Shown: positions 54,045-62,079 of the stretch, piece after piece
How positions within the stretch are numbered: position 1 is the first letter of the stretch
How the letters are laid out: every line of letters starts with the position of its first letter
From: Roseobacter weihaiensis
GTDB taxonomy: Bacteria; Pseudomonadota; Alphaproteobacteria; Rhodobacterales; Rhodobacteraceae
Assembly: GCF_020622345.1 (NCBI RefSeq)
Contig: NZ_JACNMO010000005.1
Coordinates: 1 to 64,000 of the forward strand
Reading direction: 5' to 3'
Length of the DNA stretch: 64,000 nt
The notes under the pieces: model-generated
What the model was told of the DNA's origin: nothing
Databases searched by the model: none
The model's input: only the letters and a program-made list of their open reading frames with translations
Made by a program: the position numbers and the translations under genes

Positions 54045-55679
54045 CTAGGCAATCATGAAATCGTCGGCGATAAAGTCTGTGACCACAGTATCTTCGAATG
54101 TGATCACCTTGTTGTTTAGGGCCAGTTCCACGTCGTCTCCGACCTGGGTCAGGTTTGCGAGCAGGTTTTCGGTGGTGACGTCAGGATCTGTTGTGACGAA
54201 CTGCAACTGGTCTACGCCGATCTCGAAATCGAGGATGATATCGATGCCATTGTCTTCCTCGAAGAACACGAAGGTATCCGCCCCTTCACCGCCGCGCATC
54301 ACGTCATTCCCCGCACCGCCGCGAATGACGTTGTCCTGATCGTTGCCGCTGATCGTGTCGTCAAACGCGGTGCCGGTGACGTTTTCGAAATTCTCAGCCG
54401 TCGAATTGCCCAGCGTGCCAGCTTTCAGATTGACGGCGACCGCCTCCGCGGCCTGCGACAGATCCAGCGTGTCCACGCCATCGCCACCGTCCAGATCGAG
54501 GACGATCTCGTCCAATACTGTGTCCACGATCACGGCCGTATCATCGCCGCCCCCGAAATTCGTCTCCAGGGTCTCCGTTTTGCGGATGTCAAGCTGGAAG
54601 AGACCACGCTCGGTCTGGTCGTTCACTTCGATCCGGGCAAACTGCACACCTTTGTCGGTCATCGAGAATTCAGCAACATCCCTGTTCTGCAGATCGTCGT
54701 TCACCAAATCCGTGTCGAAATTGACCTGAACCAGATCGTCTCCCTTGCCGCCATTCATCAGGTCCGATCCGTCGCCATTGTTCCAGACAAGGATGTCGTC
54801 GCCGCGACCGCCATAGATGAAATCGTCGCCCTTGTTGCCGACAAGGGTGTCATCCCCCCCACGACCAAAGATCTTGTCGACACCGCCGAGGCCTGAAATG
54901 ACGTTGTCCTGCTTGTCGCCGGTGATTTTGTCGTCGAACGCGGTGCCGATAACATTTTCAAAATTCTCAACCGCCGAATTCCCCAGCGTGCCAGCCTTCA
55001 GATTGACGGCAACCGCCTCGGCCGCCTGCGACAGATCCAGCGTGTCGATGCCGTCACCGCCATCAAGGTCGAGCGTGATCTCGTCCAGCACCGTGCCCAC
55101 GATCACCGCCTTGTCGTCCCCACCGCCAAAATTCGTCTCCAAAGCTTCGGTTTCACGAATGTCGAGCTGGAACAGGCCACGCTCGGTCTGGTCATTCACT
55201 TCGATCCGGGCAAACTGTACGCCCTCCTCTGTCACAGAAAATTCGGCCACGTCCTTGTTCTGCAGATCGTCGTTGACAAGATCGGTGTCGAAATTCACCT
55301 GCGCCTTGTCATAGCCGCTGCCGCCATTCATCAGGTCCGAGCCATCGCCGTTGTTCCAGACCAACAGGTCGTCGCCACGACCCCCGAACATTTGGTCATC
55401 CCCCCTATTGCCGACAACCCGGTCATTTCCGGAACCCCCGGAGAGGTAATCGTCGCCGTCGCCACCTTCCAAGGTGTCATGACCGGACCCGCCAAAGATC
55501 ACATCATCGCCAAGACCTCCTGTGATTTTGTCATCGCCAAAAAGGCCAAAGATCAGGTCGTCCCCCCCGTTGCCAGCGATCTCGTCATCGCCGAACGTAC
55601 CGACAATAAGCTCGTCGCGGTTCGAGCCACCGATCTGGAGGCCACCGAAAAACAGATTAAATAAGTTGAAGCTAGGCAT
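54045..55679 (-). CDS. RTX calcium-binding protein with a large internal duplication
   Basis: 544 residues from ATG 55679 (GGAGAATCC upstream). An N-terminal RTX block (GGSNRDELIVGTFGDDEIAG, GGDDLIFG, HDTLEGGDGDDYLSGG) is followed by two almost identical units of about 190 residues (about 95-270 and 288-460). Both contain LVWNNGDGSDLMNGG, FARIEVNDQTERGLFQLDIR and LDLSQAAEAVAVNLKAGTLG. A short RTX run (IRGGAGNDVMRGGEGADTFV) and a C-terminal hydrophobic/acidic type I secretion signal end it. No T1SS genes are in the window. Probably a secreted, Ca-folded surface protein. Confidence 0.85.
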   Translation of the reverse strand: MPSFNLFNLFFGGLQIGGSNRDELIVGTFGDDEIAGNGGDDLIFGLFGDDKITGGLGDDVIFGGSGHDTLEGGDGDDYLSGGSGNDRVVGNRGDDQMFGGRGDDLLVWNNGDGSDLMNGGSGYDKAQVNFDTDLVNDDLQNKDVAEFSVTEEGVQFARIEVNDQTERGLFQLDIRETEALETNFGGGDDKAVIVGTVLDEITLDLDGGDGIDTLDLSQAAEAVAVNLKAGTLGNSAVENFENVIGTAFDDKITGDKQDNVISGLGGVDKIFGRGGDDTLVGNKGDDFIYGGRGDDILVWNNGDGSDLMNGGKGDDLVQVNFDTDLVNDDLQNRDVAEFSMTDKGVQFARIEVNDQTERGLFQLDIRKTETLETNFGGGDDTAVIVDTVLDEIVLDLDGGDGVDTLDLSQAAEAVAVNLKAGTLGNSTAENFENVTGTAFDDTISGNDQDNVIRGGAGNDVMRGGEGADTFVFFEEDNGIDIILDFEIGVDQLQFVTTDPDVTTENLLANLTQVGDDVELALNNKVITFEDTVVTDFIADDFMIA

Positions 55680-56079
55680 TGGATTCTCCATTCAAATATC
55701 ATTTTCGTCTTTATGTTCACCGCCACCTGTCCCGAGCCTGCTCCTGTTGTCTAAGCCTCAGGTTTGTGCCCGTGCAGCCGGCGAGACATCCATTGGTCGC
55801 GCCGACGCCAACCACGGTTCAAAATTATTTTGGGGGGGCGGCCGCAATGCAAAGGAGACCTTGTCAAGACAATCTCCAGGTCATGTCGACCCAACCGGAG
55901 GGCTGCAAAACTCAATTGACAGCCTGCGTTTCCGGTGTGCGTTAGATGGCACGACATCTGCGCAATGAGGATCATCTGGTGAATGAGAAGCAGATCAAAG
56001 ACCAAGGCCCGGGGCAGAAAATGGATGGCGTTTCTCAATCACAAGCGACCACACCCGGCAGTTGGCGGACAGCCGCCTC

Positions 56080-56305
56080 GGGCCTTGCCATCGCGGCGAT
56101 GACTGCTGGGCTTGGCCTTGGTTTGGTGATGCCCCATCAGAACAACGGGCTGATGGGCAAAGTGCCCAAGGCCGCGCGCGACCGGGCCGCGGGTGTCTTG
56201 GCCACGCTGGTCTTTGCAGGCCAGTTTACCGCCCAGGTCGTCGCGGGCCTTCTGGTGCAGGTCATCACATTGGGGCGGGTCTTCGCAGTTTTCGCCGGGA
56301 TGTAG
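56080..56305 (+). pseudogene. MFS transporter C-terminal remnant
   Basis: The plus frame reads AAMTAGLGLGLVMPHQNNGL, MGKVPKAARDRAAGVLATLV, FAGQFTAQVVAGLLVQVITL, GRVFAVFAGM: helices 10-12 of a drug-type major facilitator. Upstream there is no matching sequence, and the frame start at 55946 is unrelated. Non-functional. Confidence 0.6.
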
Positions 56306-56580
56306 GCACCAAGCGCGTCCTTGCTTTGGCGGATTAGGAAGCCGCCGGAGGCTTCGCGCGTTGCACCAGACGCATGAGGGGCTGAAACCGGCCCGTGAAC
56401 AGCGGTAAAATCCTGGGGCACGCCGCAGCGCTGACCGCGTTGTGACCGGCCCCTTCTTTATGGTGGTTTGCAGGTACGTCAGAAACGGCACATGTCTTGT
56501 GACAGAGGGCTTGGATTTCTCGCGCCGCGCCAAAGGGCAAAGCCTGCCCTTTGGCTTTTTTCCACCAGTCGGATGTGGTC

Positions 56581-58152
56581 TTACAGGTTGCCTCTGCCCA
56601 TTTCTGCCGCGATATGGTCAGCCTGGCGAATGGCCAGAGCGACAATCGTCAGCGTGGGGTTCTCTGCCGCCCCGGTGGTGAACTGCGATCCGTCGGAGAT
56701 GAACAGGTTGGCAATATCATGGGTTTGACCATGGCTGTTGACCACACCGTCACGCGGGTTCTCCGACATCCGGTTGGTGCCGAGGTTATGTGTCGACGGA
56801 TAGGGTGGCGTCGGGAAGACACGTGTCGCGCCAACGGCCTCATAGACCGCTGCGCCCTGCTTATAGGCATGGTTGCGCATCGCAATGTCGTTGGGGTGGT
56901 CATCGAAATGCACATTCGGCGCAGGCAGGCCGTATTGGTCTTTGACATCATGGTTGAGCGTGATTCGGTTGGTTTCCTGCGGCATGTCTTCGCCCACGAT
57001 CCACATGCCGGCCATGTTTTCGTAGCCATCCAGCGCGGTGGTGAATTCACGCCCCCAGGCACCGGGGTCAAGAAAGGCCGCCATGAACGGCAACCCAAGT
57101 GCGAGGGTCTCCAGCTCATAGCCCCCCACAAAGCCGCGGGACGGGTCGTGGCGGGCTTCGTCCTGGATGATCCCCGCCATGGTCGTGCCCCGCCACATCT
57201 TCACCGGCTTGTCGAAGATCGCGTAGACCGATCCCGTCATGTGACGCATGTAGTTGCGCCCCACCTGGCCCGAGCTGTTGGCCAGACCGTCGGGATACAT
57301 CGATGACTCCGAGTTCAACAGCAGCCGCGGGCTTTCGATGGAGTTTCCCGCCACACAGATAATCCGCGCCTTCTGCATCTGCTGATTGCCATCGGCGTCG
57401 GCATAAAGCACGCCGGTGACCTTGCCACCCTCATCATGCTCGATCTTGAGGACATGGGCCCTTGAGCGCACTTCGAGGTTGCCCGTGGCTTCGCCTGCGG
57501 GAATGTCGCGATAGGCGGCGGACCATTTCGCGCCCCATTTGCACCCCTGAAAGCAGAACCCAGTCTGCTGGCAGGCTTGCTCTCCATCCCGTTCGGCGGA
57601 ATTGATCGCCATCCGACCGGTATGCACGTCCTTGTAGCCGAGCGCCTTGGCTCCCGCTTCGAAGACTTTGTAGTTGTTGCATCCCGGCAGACCTTCGCGA
57701 CCGCCGGTGCGGGTCACGCCCAGCTTGTCCTCGGCCTTGGTGTAGTAATCATCCATCTCACGTGGATCGATGGGCCAGTCCAGCAGGTTTGCGCCCTGCA
57801 CATCGCCATAGGTCGTTCTGGCCTTCCACTCGTGATCCTGGAAGCGCAGGGACGCCCCCGCCCAATGGGTCGTGGTGCCGCCCACGGCCTTCACGATCCA
57901 GGCGGGCAAGCCGCTGAAATCCTTGGCCACACGCCAGTCGCCCGAGGTGGTCCGCGCGTCGAGCCATGCCAGCTGGCCGAAGCTTTCCCACTCGTCATTG
58001 ACATAGTCCTCGGGCAGATACCGCCCGCCCGCTTCCAGGGCGACGACGCTGACGCCCTTCTGGGCCAGTTCGTTTGCCAGAACCCCGCCGCCCGCGCCGG
58101 TTCCGATGATGACGACAACGCTGTCGTCGTTCAGATCAAATGGTGCACTCAT
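56581..58152 (-). CDS. GMC-type dehydrogenase, gluconate 2-dehydrogenase large-subunit-like
   Basis: 523 residues from ATG 58152. VVVIIGTGAGGGVLANELAQ is the FAD-binding loop, AVGGTTTHWAGASLRFQDHE the GMC signature 1 region, SIESPRLLLNSES signature 2, and the C-terminal NLGTNRMSENPRDGVVNSHG and FISDGSQFTTGAAENPTLTI hold the catalytic His/Asn region. It is 14 bp downstream of the Tat-exported small subunit, as in membrane-bound sugar/polyol dehydrogenases; a cytochrome c subunit is not present. The substrate is unknown. Confidence 0.88.
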   Translation of the reverse strand: MSAPFDLNDDSVVVIIGTGAGGGVLANELAQKGVSVVALEAGGRYLPEDYVNDEWESFGQLAWLDARTTSGDWRVAKDFSGLPAWIVKAVGGTTTHWAGASLRFQDHEWKARTTYGDVQGANLLDWPIDPREMDDYYTKAEDKLGVTRTGGREGLPGCNNYKVFEAGAKALGYKDVHTGRMAINSAERDGEQACQQTGFCFQGCKWGAKWSAAYRDIPAGEATGNLEVRSRAHVLKIEHDEGGKVTGVLYADADGNQQMQKARIICVAGNSIESPRLLLNSESSMYPDGLANSSGQVGRNYMRHMTGSVYAIFDKPVKMWRGTTMAGIIQDEARHDPSRGFVGGYELETLALGLPFMAAFLDPGAWGREFTTALDGYENMAGMWIVGEDMPQETNRITLNHDVKDQYGLPAPNVHFDDHPNDIAMRNHAYKQGAAVYEAVGATRVFPTPPYPSTHNLGTNRMSENPRDGVVNSHGQTHDIANLFISDGSQFTTGAAENPTLTIVALAIRQADHIAAEMGRGNL

Positions 58153-58166
58153 CTTCGTGATCCCCC

Positions 58167-58685
58167 TCAAACCCAGTTGATGTCGTCAAAACCATGGTTG
58201 AGATAGCCGCCCTGGGAATAGCTCTCTCCCTCGTAACCAAAAAGCGGCCAGACGGCTTTCTGGTTATAGAGCCCGGTGACAAGCCCGCCCCGGACGGCCT
58301 GGAAAAACGCGCTGTTTTCCATACTGCGCAGTATGTCGACGCGGTCGCGTTCCCAGCCCACATCGATGTAGCTGGCGTAGCCTTTACCCTCGGCGGCGGC
58401 GTTCAAGGCTGCGATGCCCGCCTCGACGGTTTCGGCATTCTCTTCGCTGTCATAGCCTTTGACGGCCGCAGCGTAGAATTCGTCTGCCACGTGGTCATGC
58501 GGATAAATATCGCGGGCCATCTGGATCAGGGTTGCCATCGTTGTCGGTTGAAGGTGCTGCACCTCCATCGCCCAGGCCGCTGAGGTCGAGGCAACATAGC
58601 CCGTTCCCACGACAAAGGCCGCACCGGCTGCCGCACTGCGCGACAGAAGCTGTCGCCGTGTTAAGGTTGCATTTGTGTTGGTCAT
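58167..58685 (-). CDS. Gluconate 2-dehydrogenase subunit 3-like, Tat-exported
   Basis: 172 residues from ATG 58685 (GGGAGGAGATCAC upstream). TLTRRQLLSRSAAAGAAFVV is a twin-arginine signal. The mature part (MATLIQMARDIYPHDHVADE, ERDRVDILRSMENSAFFQAV, TGLYNQKAVWPLFGYEGESY) is the gluconate 2-dehydrogenase subunit 3 family. It probably carries its partner flavoprotein through the Tat system by hitchhiking, since that lacks its own signal. Confidence 0.88.
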   Translation of the reverse strand: MTNTNATLTRRQLLSRSAAAGAAFVVGTGYVASTSAAWAMEVQHLQPTTMATLIQMARDIYPHDHVADEFYAAAVKGYDSEENAETVEAGIAALNAAAEGKGYASYIDVGWERDRVDILRSMENSAFFQAVRGGLVTGLYNQKAVWPLFGYEGESYSQGGYLNHGFDDINWV

Positions 58686-58716
58686 CTGAGTGATCTCCTC
58701 CCGTGATCCATAGACT

Positions 58717-59112
58717 TCAGTGGTAGCGCCCGGCCTTCTGCAGAACCTCGATCTCGTAACCGTCGGGGTCCTGAACAAAGAAAAAGCGGGCAATGACTTC
58801 GCCGTCAGGGGCGAAATCCACCAGTTTGCGCGGCGCGTACCCCGCCGCTTCAAACCGCTTGTGCTCGGCGACCACGTCATCGACGCAAAACGCGAGATGA
58901 CCGTAGCCGTTGCCCAAATCGTATGGCTCGGTTTGACTTTTGTTAACGGTCAGCTCAAGCTCGAAGCTGTTCTCAGCATTGCTGAGGTAGACAAGCGTAA
59001 AGCTTTCAAAATCGAGGCGCTCGGCGATCTGCAGCCCGAAGGCCCCCTCGTAGAACGCGGCGGAGCGTTTCTCGTCCAGAACGCGAATCATGGCGTGAAT
59101 TGCTTTGGCCAT
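58717..59112 (-). CDS. VOC family protein, glyoxalase I-like
   Basis: 131 residues from ATG 59112 (GGAGGACC upstream). IHAMIRVLDEKRSAAFYEGA, FGLQIAERLD, NSFELELTVNKSQTEPYDLG, NGYGHLAFCVDDVVAEHKRF, ARFFFVQDPDGYEIEVLQ show the two beta-alpha-beta3 modules with metal ligands His and Glu positions typical of GloA. It may detoxify methylglyoxal; being next to the sugar dehydrogenase pair fits but does not prove this. Confidence 0.85.
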   Translation of the reverse strand: MAKAIHAMIRVLDEKRSAAFYEGAFGLQIAERLDFESFTLVYLSNAENSFELELTVNKSQTEPYDLGNGYGHLAFCVDDVVAEHKRFEAAGYAPRKLVDFAPDGEVIARFFFVQDPDGYEIEVLQKAGRYH

Positions 59113-59204
59113 ATGGTCCTCCCAAACCGCTGGTTTCAGCCTTTGGGACAAGAATGCCGGAGCAATTCAGCTCGTAGGTAGTAGTGCGTTACTACAAAGC
59201 CACT

Positions 59205-59495
59205 TTATTCAGCAGCGATCTTGGTGCCTTCCGCCAGGATATGTTCCTGCCGGATCAGACAGGCGCAGCGTAGAAGTGACGTGAAATTCGCGGCTTCACC
59301 TCTAAGTTCAAGGACTTCCAAGTGAAGTTTCGAAATGAAAGCGGGCGTTGTCATGCCCTCCTGCACGGCTATTTCATCGATGATTTCCCAAAAATTCCGT
59401 TCCAGGCGAATACTGGTACTTTGCCCATTCAGGCGCAACCGGCGGGTCACTGGTTCGTAATCATCGGGGTCCTGTCCTGCAAAAATCTGGCACAT
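59205..59495 (-). CDS. Ribbon-helix-helix domain protein
   Basis: 96 residues from ATG 59495 (GGGGAGGAGATG). RRLRLNGQSTSIRLERNFWE, IIDEIAVQEGMTTPAFISKL matches the RHH_4 fold (PF13467). An extended C-terminus (ANFTSLLRCACLIRQEHIL) is usual in this family. A palindrome GTAGTA-N5/6-TACTAC lies just downstream at about 59177-59192. Likely a small DNA-binding regulator; the target is unknown. Confidence 0.8.
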   Translation of the reverse strand: MCQIFAGQDPDDYEPVTRRLRLNGQSTSIRLERNFWEIIDEIAVQEGMTTPAFISKLHLEVLELRGEAANFTSLLRCACLIRQEHILAEGTKIAAE

Positions 59496-59948
59496 ACTCA
59501 CATCTCCTCCCCAACTTCGATCACTCTTATCCTTGATCCGGAATCGTTTTTTGGCAAGCGCCAGAGGTTTCTGCTGTGCTGATGGGGTTAAAGAATTCGA
59601 GCTTAAAGAAGATGTACCATCTCTTGCGCCCGTGTCCGCAAAGTACTGCAAGGCTGCCTATGGAGCACTCTCGCTCACAACAAAGTCGGCGGTTGGAGGA
59701 CGAGCGCCCTTCGGCTTGGGCTGCCCTGGCAAGCGGCCTTTCGCTCCAGATTTCAATGACCTCCGCCTTGGCGAAAGCAAACCCAGGTATCGCACCAAAT
59801 CAGCAGCCCAGCCTGGACGTAACCTTGGCCACCGATGGCGCCGTGGCACGTGAGCTCCTTGTGACGCTTTGGGTATCGAACCGCGTACACTCGGCAGGTT
59901 TATTACTCTGCGGCACTTGCAAGCGCCGGGTGCCTGATCTTCGCCCAG
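59496..59948. other. Intergenic region
   Basis: About 450 bp between the RHH gene and the PepSY gene stop. Plus-strand frames here look non-coding. Nothing supported. Confidence 0.3.
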
Positions 59949-61526
59949 CTACTCGCCAACCGCCAAAGAGCCTCGCCTGCGCAGGCGGCGCAAAGCGGGC
60001 GTCAGGCATGCTGCAGCCGTTGTCAGGCATACCATATCGATCAGCAAAACATCTGTGCCGCCACTCACCATGGCTTCGCCCCAGGAAAGCCCGCCGGTCT
60101 GCAGCCGATAAAGCGGCAGCAGCAAAATCCCAATGCCAAGCGCGGTGGCGTAAAACTCATTCATACGCGCCATCGGAATATGGCGGAACAACCAGGCCAA
60201 AAGGATCACCGCAGCACATCCGGCCAGAAAGGCATTTGTCGTCCAGGCAAAGGGAGCTCCAAAGAGATAGCCCGTGAAAAACCCATAAGCGCACACCACA
60301 ATTGCAAGGGGCAGCCCCCAGGCAACAGTGACCAGGACATGCTCTCCTGCGCGCCATATCGGATCGTCCGCGCGGCGGCGCAGCCAGAGCTGCATACCCG
60401 AAATAATCGTGTAGGTCATCGCAGCGCCCAAGGCGACCCAAACCAGCCGCGAGGCAAGCCCGCCGAAATTACCGAAATGCAGCGGTGTCATCAGCTCTGC
60501 GAGGAGTGATCCGCTGGAAGGCGCGGATCCAACCAGATCAACGCGCCCCAGAAAGGCACCGGTCGCCCCCGCATATTCGAGTGTCGATCCCCTCAGGGCG
60601 CCCGGCGCGGCCCCATGGAAGGTTTCGATGATCGCGTCAGCCCGTCCGTAGTGGTGGATTTCGATCGCGCCAACGTCACTGCCCGCGCGTGTCCGGGCAT
60701 CTGCAATCAGCAGTGTCAGATCCGTTGTTGGAACGGGTTTGGAATCCTCGATCATCGTGGTGCCTCCCAACACGGTGTCGAACGCCCGTTCCTGATCCCC
60801 GCCGAAGGCCACAAGCGCCACAACTGGCAGGCCAAGCGACACGGCAAAGCTGAGAAAGGCACCGGTAAACGACAACAGGATGGCAAACGGCAAGGACCAC
60901 ACACCTGCCAGCGTATGCCTGTCGCGGAACGACACCATGCGCCCGCCCGGTCTTTCGGTGGTGAAAAGATCGCGGATGATATGTTTATGGATCAGGATGC
61001 CCGTGAGTGCTGCAACCAGCATCGCCACGCCCAGCAAACCCGTCAGATAGAGACCCAGACGACCCGGCACATGCAGGCGCACATGCAGATCGACAAGAAA
61101 CTGCGACAGGGCGGTCTCGGGTCGTTGACTGAAAATGTCGTCCAAAAAGCCCATGCCCGCTTCATGGATCGTGCCAGACCCCGGCGCGAGCACGTAGTGA
61201 CGTCCGAAAAGCTGGTTGCCGCCGTCCGGATGGGCACGCGGCGCCCCAAAGAAAACGCTCAGATCGCCGCCGGTCCAGGTGCGGACAAAGACCGTGTCGT
61301 GCAGTTCGGGCGGGACTTGGGCCGCCAGTCGCTCCACATGACGATTGACAGGGCCGTCAAAGGCCCCCGTACGGTCCGCGCGCCCCTCCGACCAGGCCGT
61401 GATCTCATTGTCAAGAACCACGATCGTGCCGGTCAGCATGACGACGTAAAGCAGGATCGCAAGGGTTGTCGCGGACCAACCATGTAAGGCGACAAGACGT
61501 TTTGTTGCGGCAGCGGTCAGACTCAT
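59949..61526 (-). CDS. PepSY-associated transmembrane protein
   Basis: 525 residues from ATG 61526, overlapping the previous stop by ATGA. KRLVALHGWSATTLAILLYV (TM1), a long periplasmic PepSY region, LVDLHVRLHVPGRLGLYLTG with paired His residues, LTGILIHKHIIRDLFTTERP, RDRHTLAGVWSLPFAILLSF, and four C-terminal TMs. The family (PepSY_TM) reduces or handles siderophore iron at the inner membrane. Divergent to a TonB receptor, so it is likely an iron-uptake reductase. Confidence 0.85.
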   Translation of the reverse strand: MSLTAAATKRLVALHGWSATTLAILLYVVMLTGTIVVLDNEITAWSEGRADRTGAFDGPVNRHVERLAAQVPPELHDTVFVRTWTGGDLSVFFGAPRAHPDGGNQLFGRHYVLAPGSGTIHEAGMGFLDDIFSQRPETALSQFLVDLHVRLHVPGRLGLYLTGLLGVAMLVAALTGILIHKHIIRDLFTTERPGGRMVSFRDRHTLAGVWSLPFAILLSFTGAFLSFAVSLGLPVVALVAFGGDQERAFDTVLGGTTMIEDSKPVPTTDLTLLIADARTRAGSDVGAIEIHHYGRADAIIETFHGAAPGALRGSTLEYAGATGAFLGRVDLVGSAPSSGSLLAELMTPLHFGNFGGLASRLVWVALGAAMTYTIISGMQLWLRRRADDPIWRAGEHVLVTVAWGLPLAIVVCAYGFFTGYLFGAPFAWTTNAFLAGCAAVILLAWLFRHIPMARMNEFYATALGIGILLLPLYRLQTGGLSWGEAMVSGGTDVLLIDMVCLTTAAACLTPALRRLRRRGSLAVGE

Positions 61527-61861
61527 CTCAGGAAAGCTCCCACGATCAAGAGGAGGAAAAAGAAGGCCAGCCCAAGGTAGAGGGCGGCGATGCGCGGCAG
61601 GTTCCTTGTTGCAACAGGGAGGATCACGAAGGCGGTCCAGAGCACGGGAAAAAGAACCACAGGCAACACGAGGTGGTTGACCCCTCCGCGCCCCGCCGGA
61701 AGCGCGAAGGGCAAGCTGGCCATGGCCAGAAGCGCCAGCACGAGCGCTGCGGGGCCGGCAAAGATCCAACGCCAGAGTGTCTGATGCCCATCGATGGCCG
61801 AGGCAAATCTGCGGGCCACCACAGGAGTTGAAAGGCGCGAAAGCACAGCAATATCCATCAT
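61523..61861 (-). CDS. Small three-helix membrane protein
   Basis: 112 residues from ATG 61861 (a second ATG follows). WIFAGPAALVLALLAMASLP, LVLPVVLFPVLWTAFVILPV and ALYLGLAFFFLLLIVGAFLR are the hydrophobic segments. Coupled by ATGA overlap to the PepSY gene. Such small proteins accompany PepSY reductases in siderophore loci; I cannot name the family with certainty. Confidence 0.7.
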   Translation of the reverse strand: MMDIAVLSRLSTPVVARRFASAIDGHQTLWRWIFAGPAALVLALLAMASLPFALPAGRGGVNHLVLPVVLFPVLWTAFVILPVATRNLPRIAALYLGLAFFFLLLIVGAFLR

Positions 61862-62079
61862 TCTGAGATTTCGGCTGGCGGCGCGGTCTGCGCATGGCTT
61901 GCACTGGTTGCAAGAATAGAACAGCCGGTGATGAATTGCGAGACCATAGGCGACTTTTTTAATAAGGTATTGTGCCAACCGGCAAAATATGGTTGTTGAT
62001 TCCAGCGCACTCTAGCCGGATCAAGTGGTATCCCCGCCAGGGCAGGCGATCACAAAAATAGCGATCCGGTGGGGTAAAC
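61862..62079. promoter_or_regulatory. Divergent promoter of the iron-uptake genes
   Basis: A 218-bp region between the PepSY pair and the TonB receptor. A/T-rich around 61949-61975 (TTTTTTAATAAGG). A Fur/Irr/RirA site is expected, but I cannot point to a clear match. Confidence 0.4.

Noticed and set aside
54045-55679. Regular repeats that could suggest a CRISPR array
   Set aside because: They are coding RTX nonapeptides and a large in-frame duplication, with no constant repeat/spacer spacing.
56551-57306. 251-codon plus-strand frame
   Set aside because: Shadow of the GMC dehydrogenase.
59576-60277. 233-codon plus-strand frame
   Set aside because: It overlaps the PepSY gene end antisense, and its first part has no recognisable domain.
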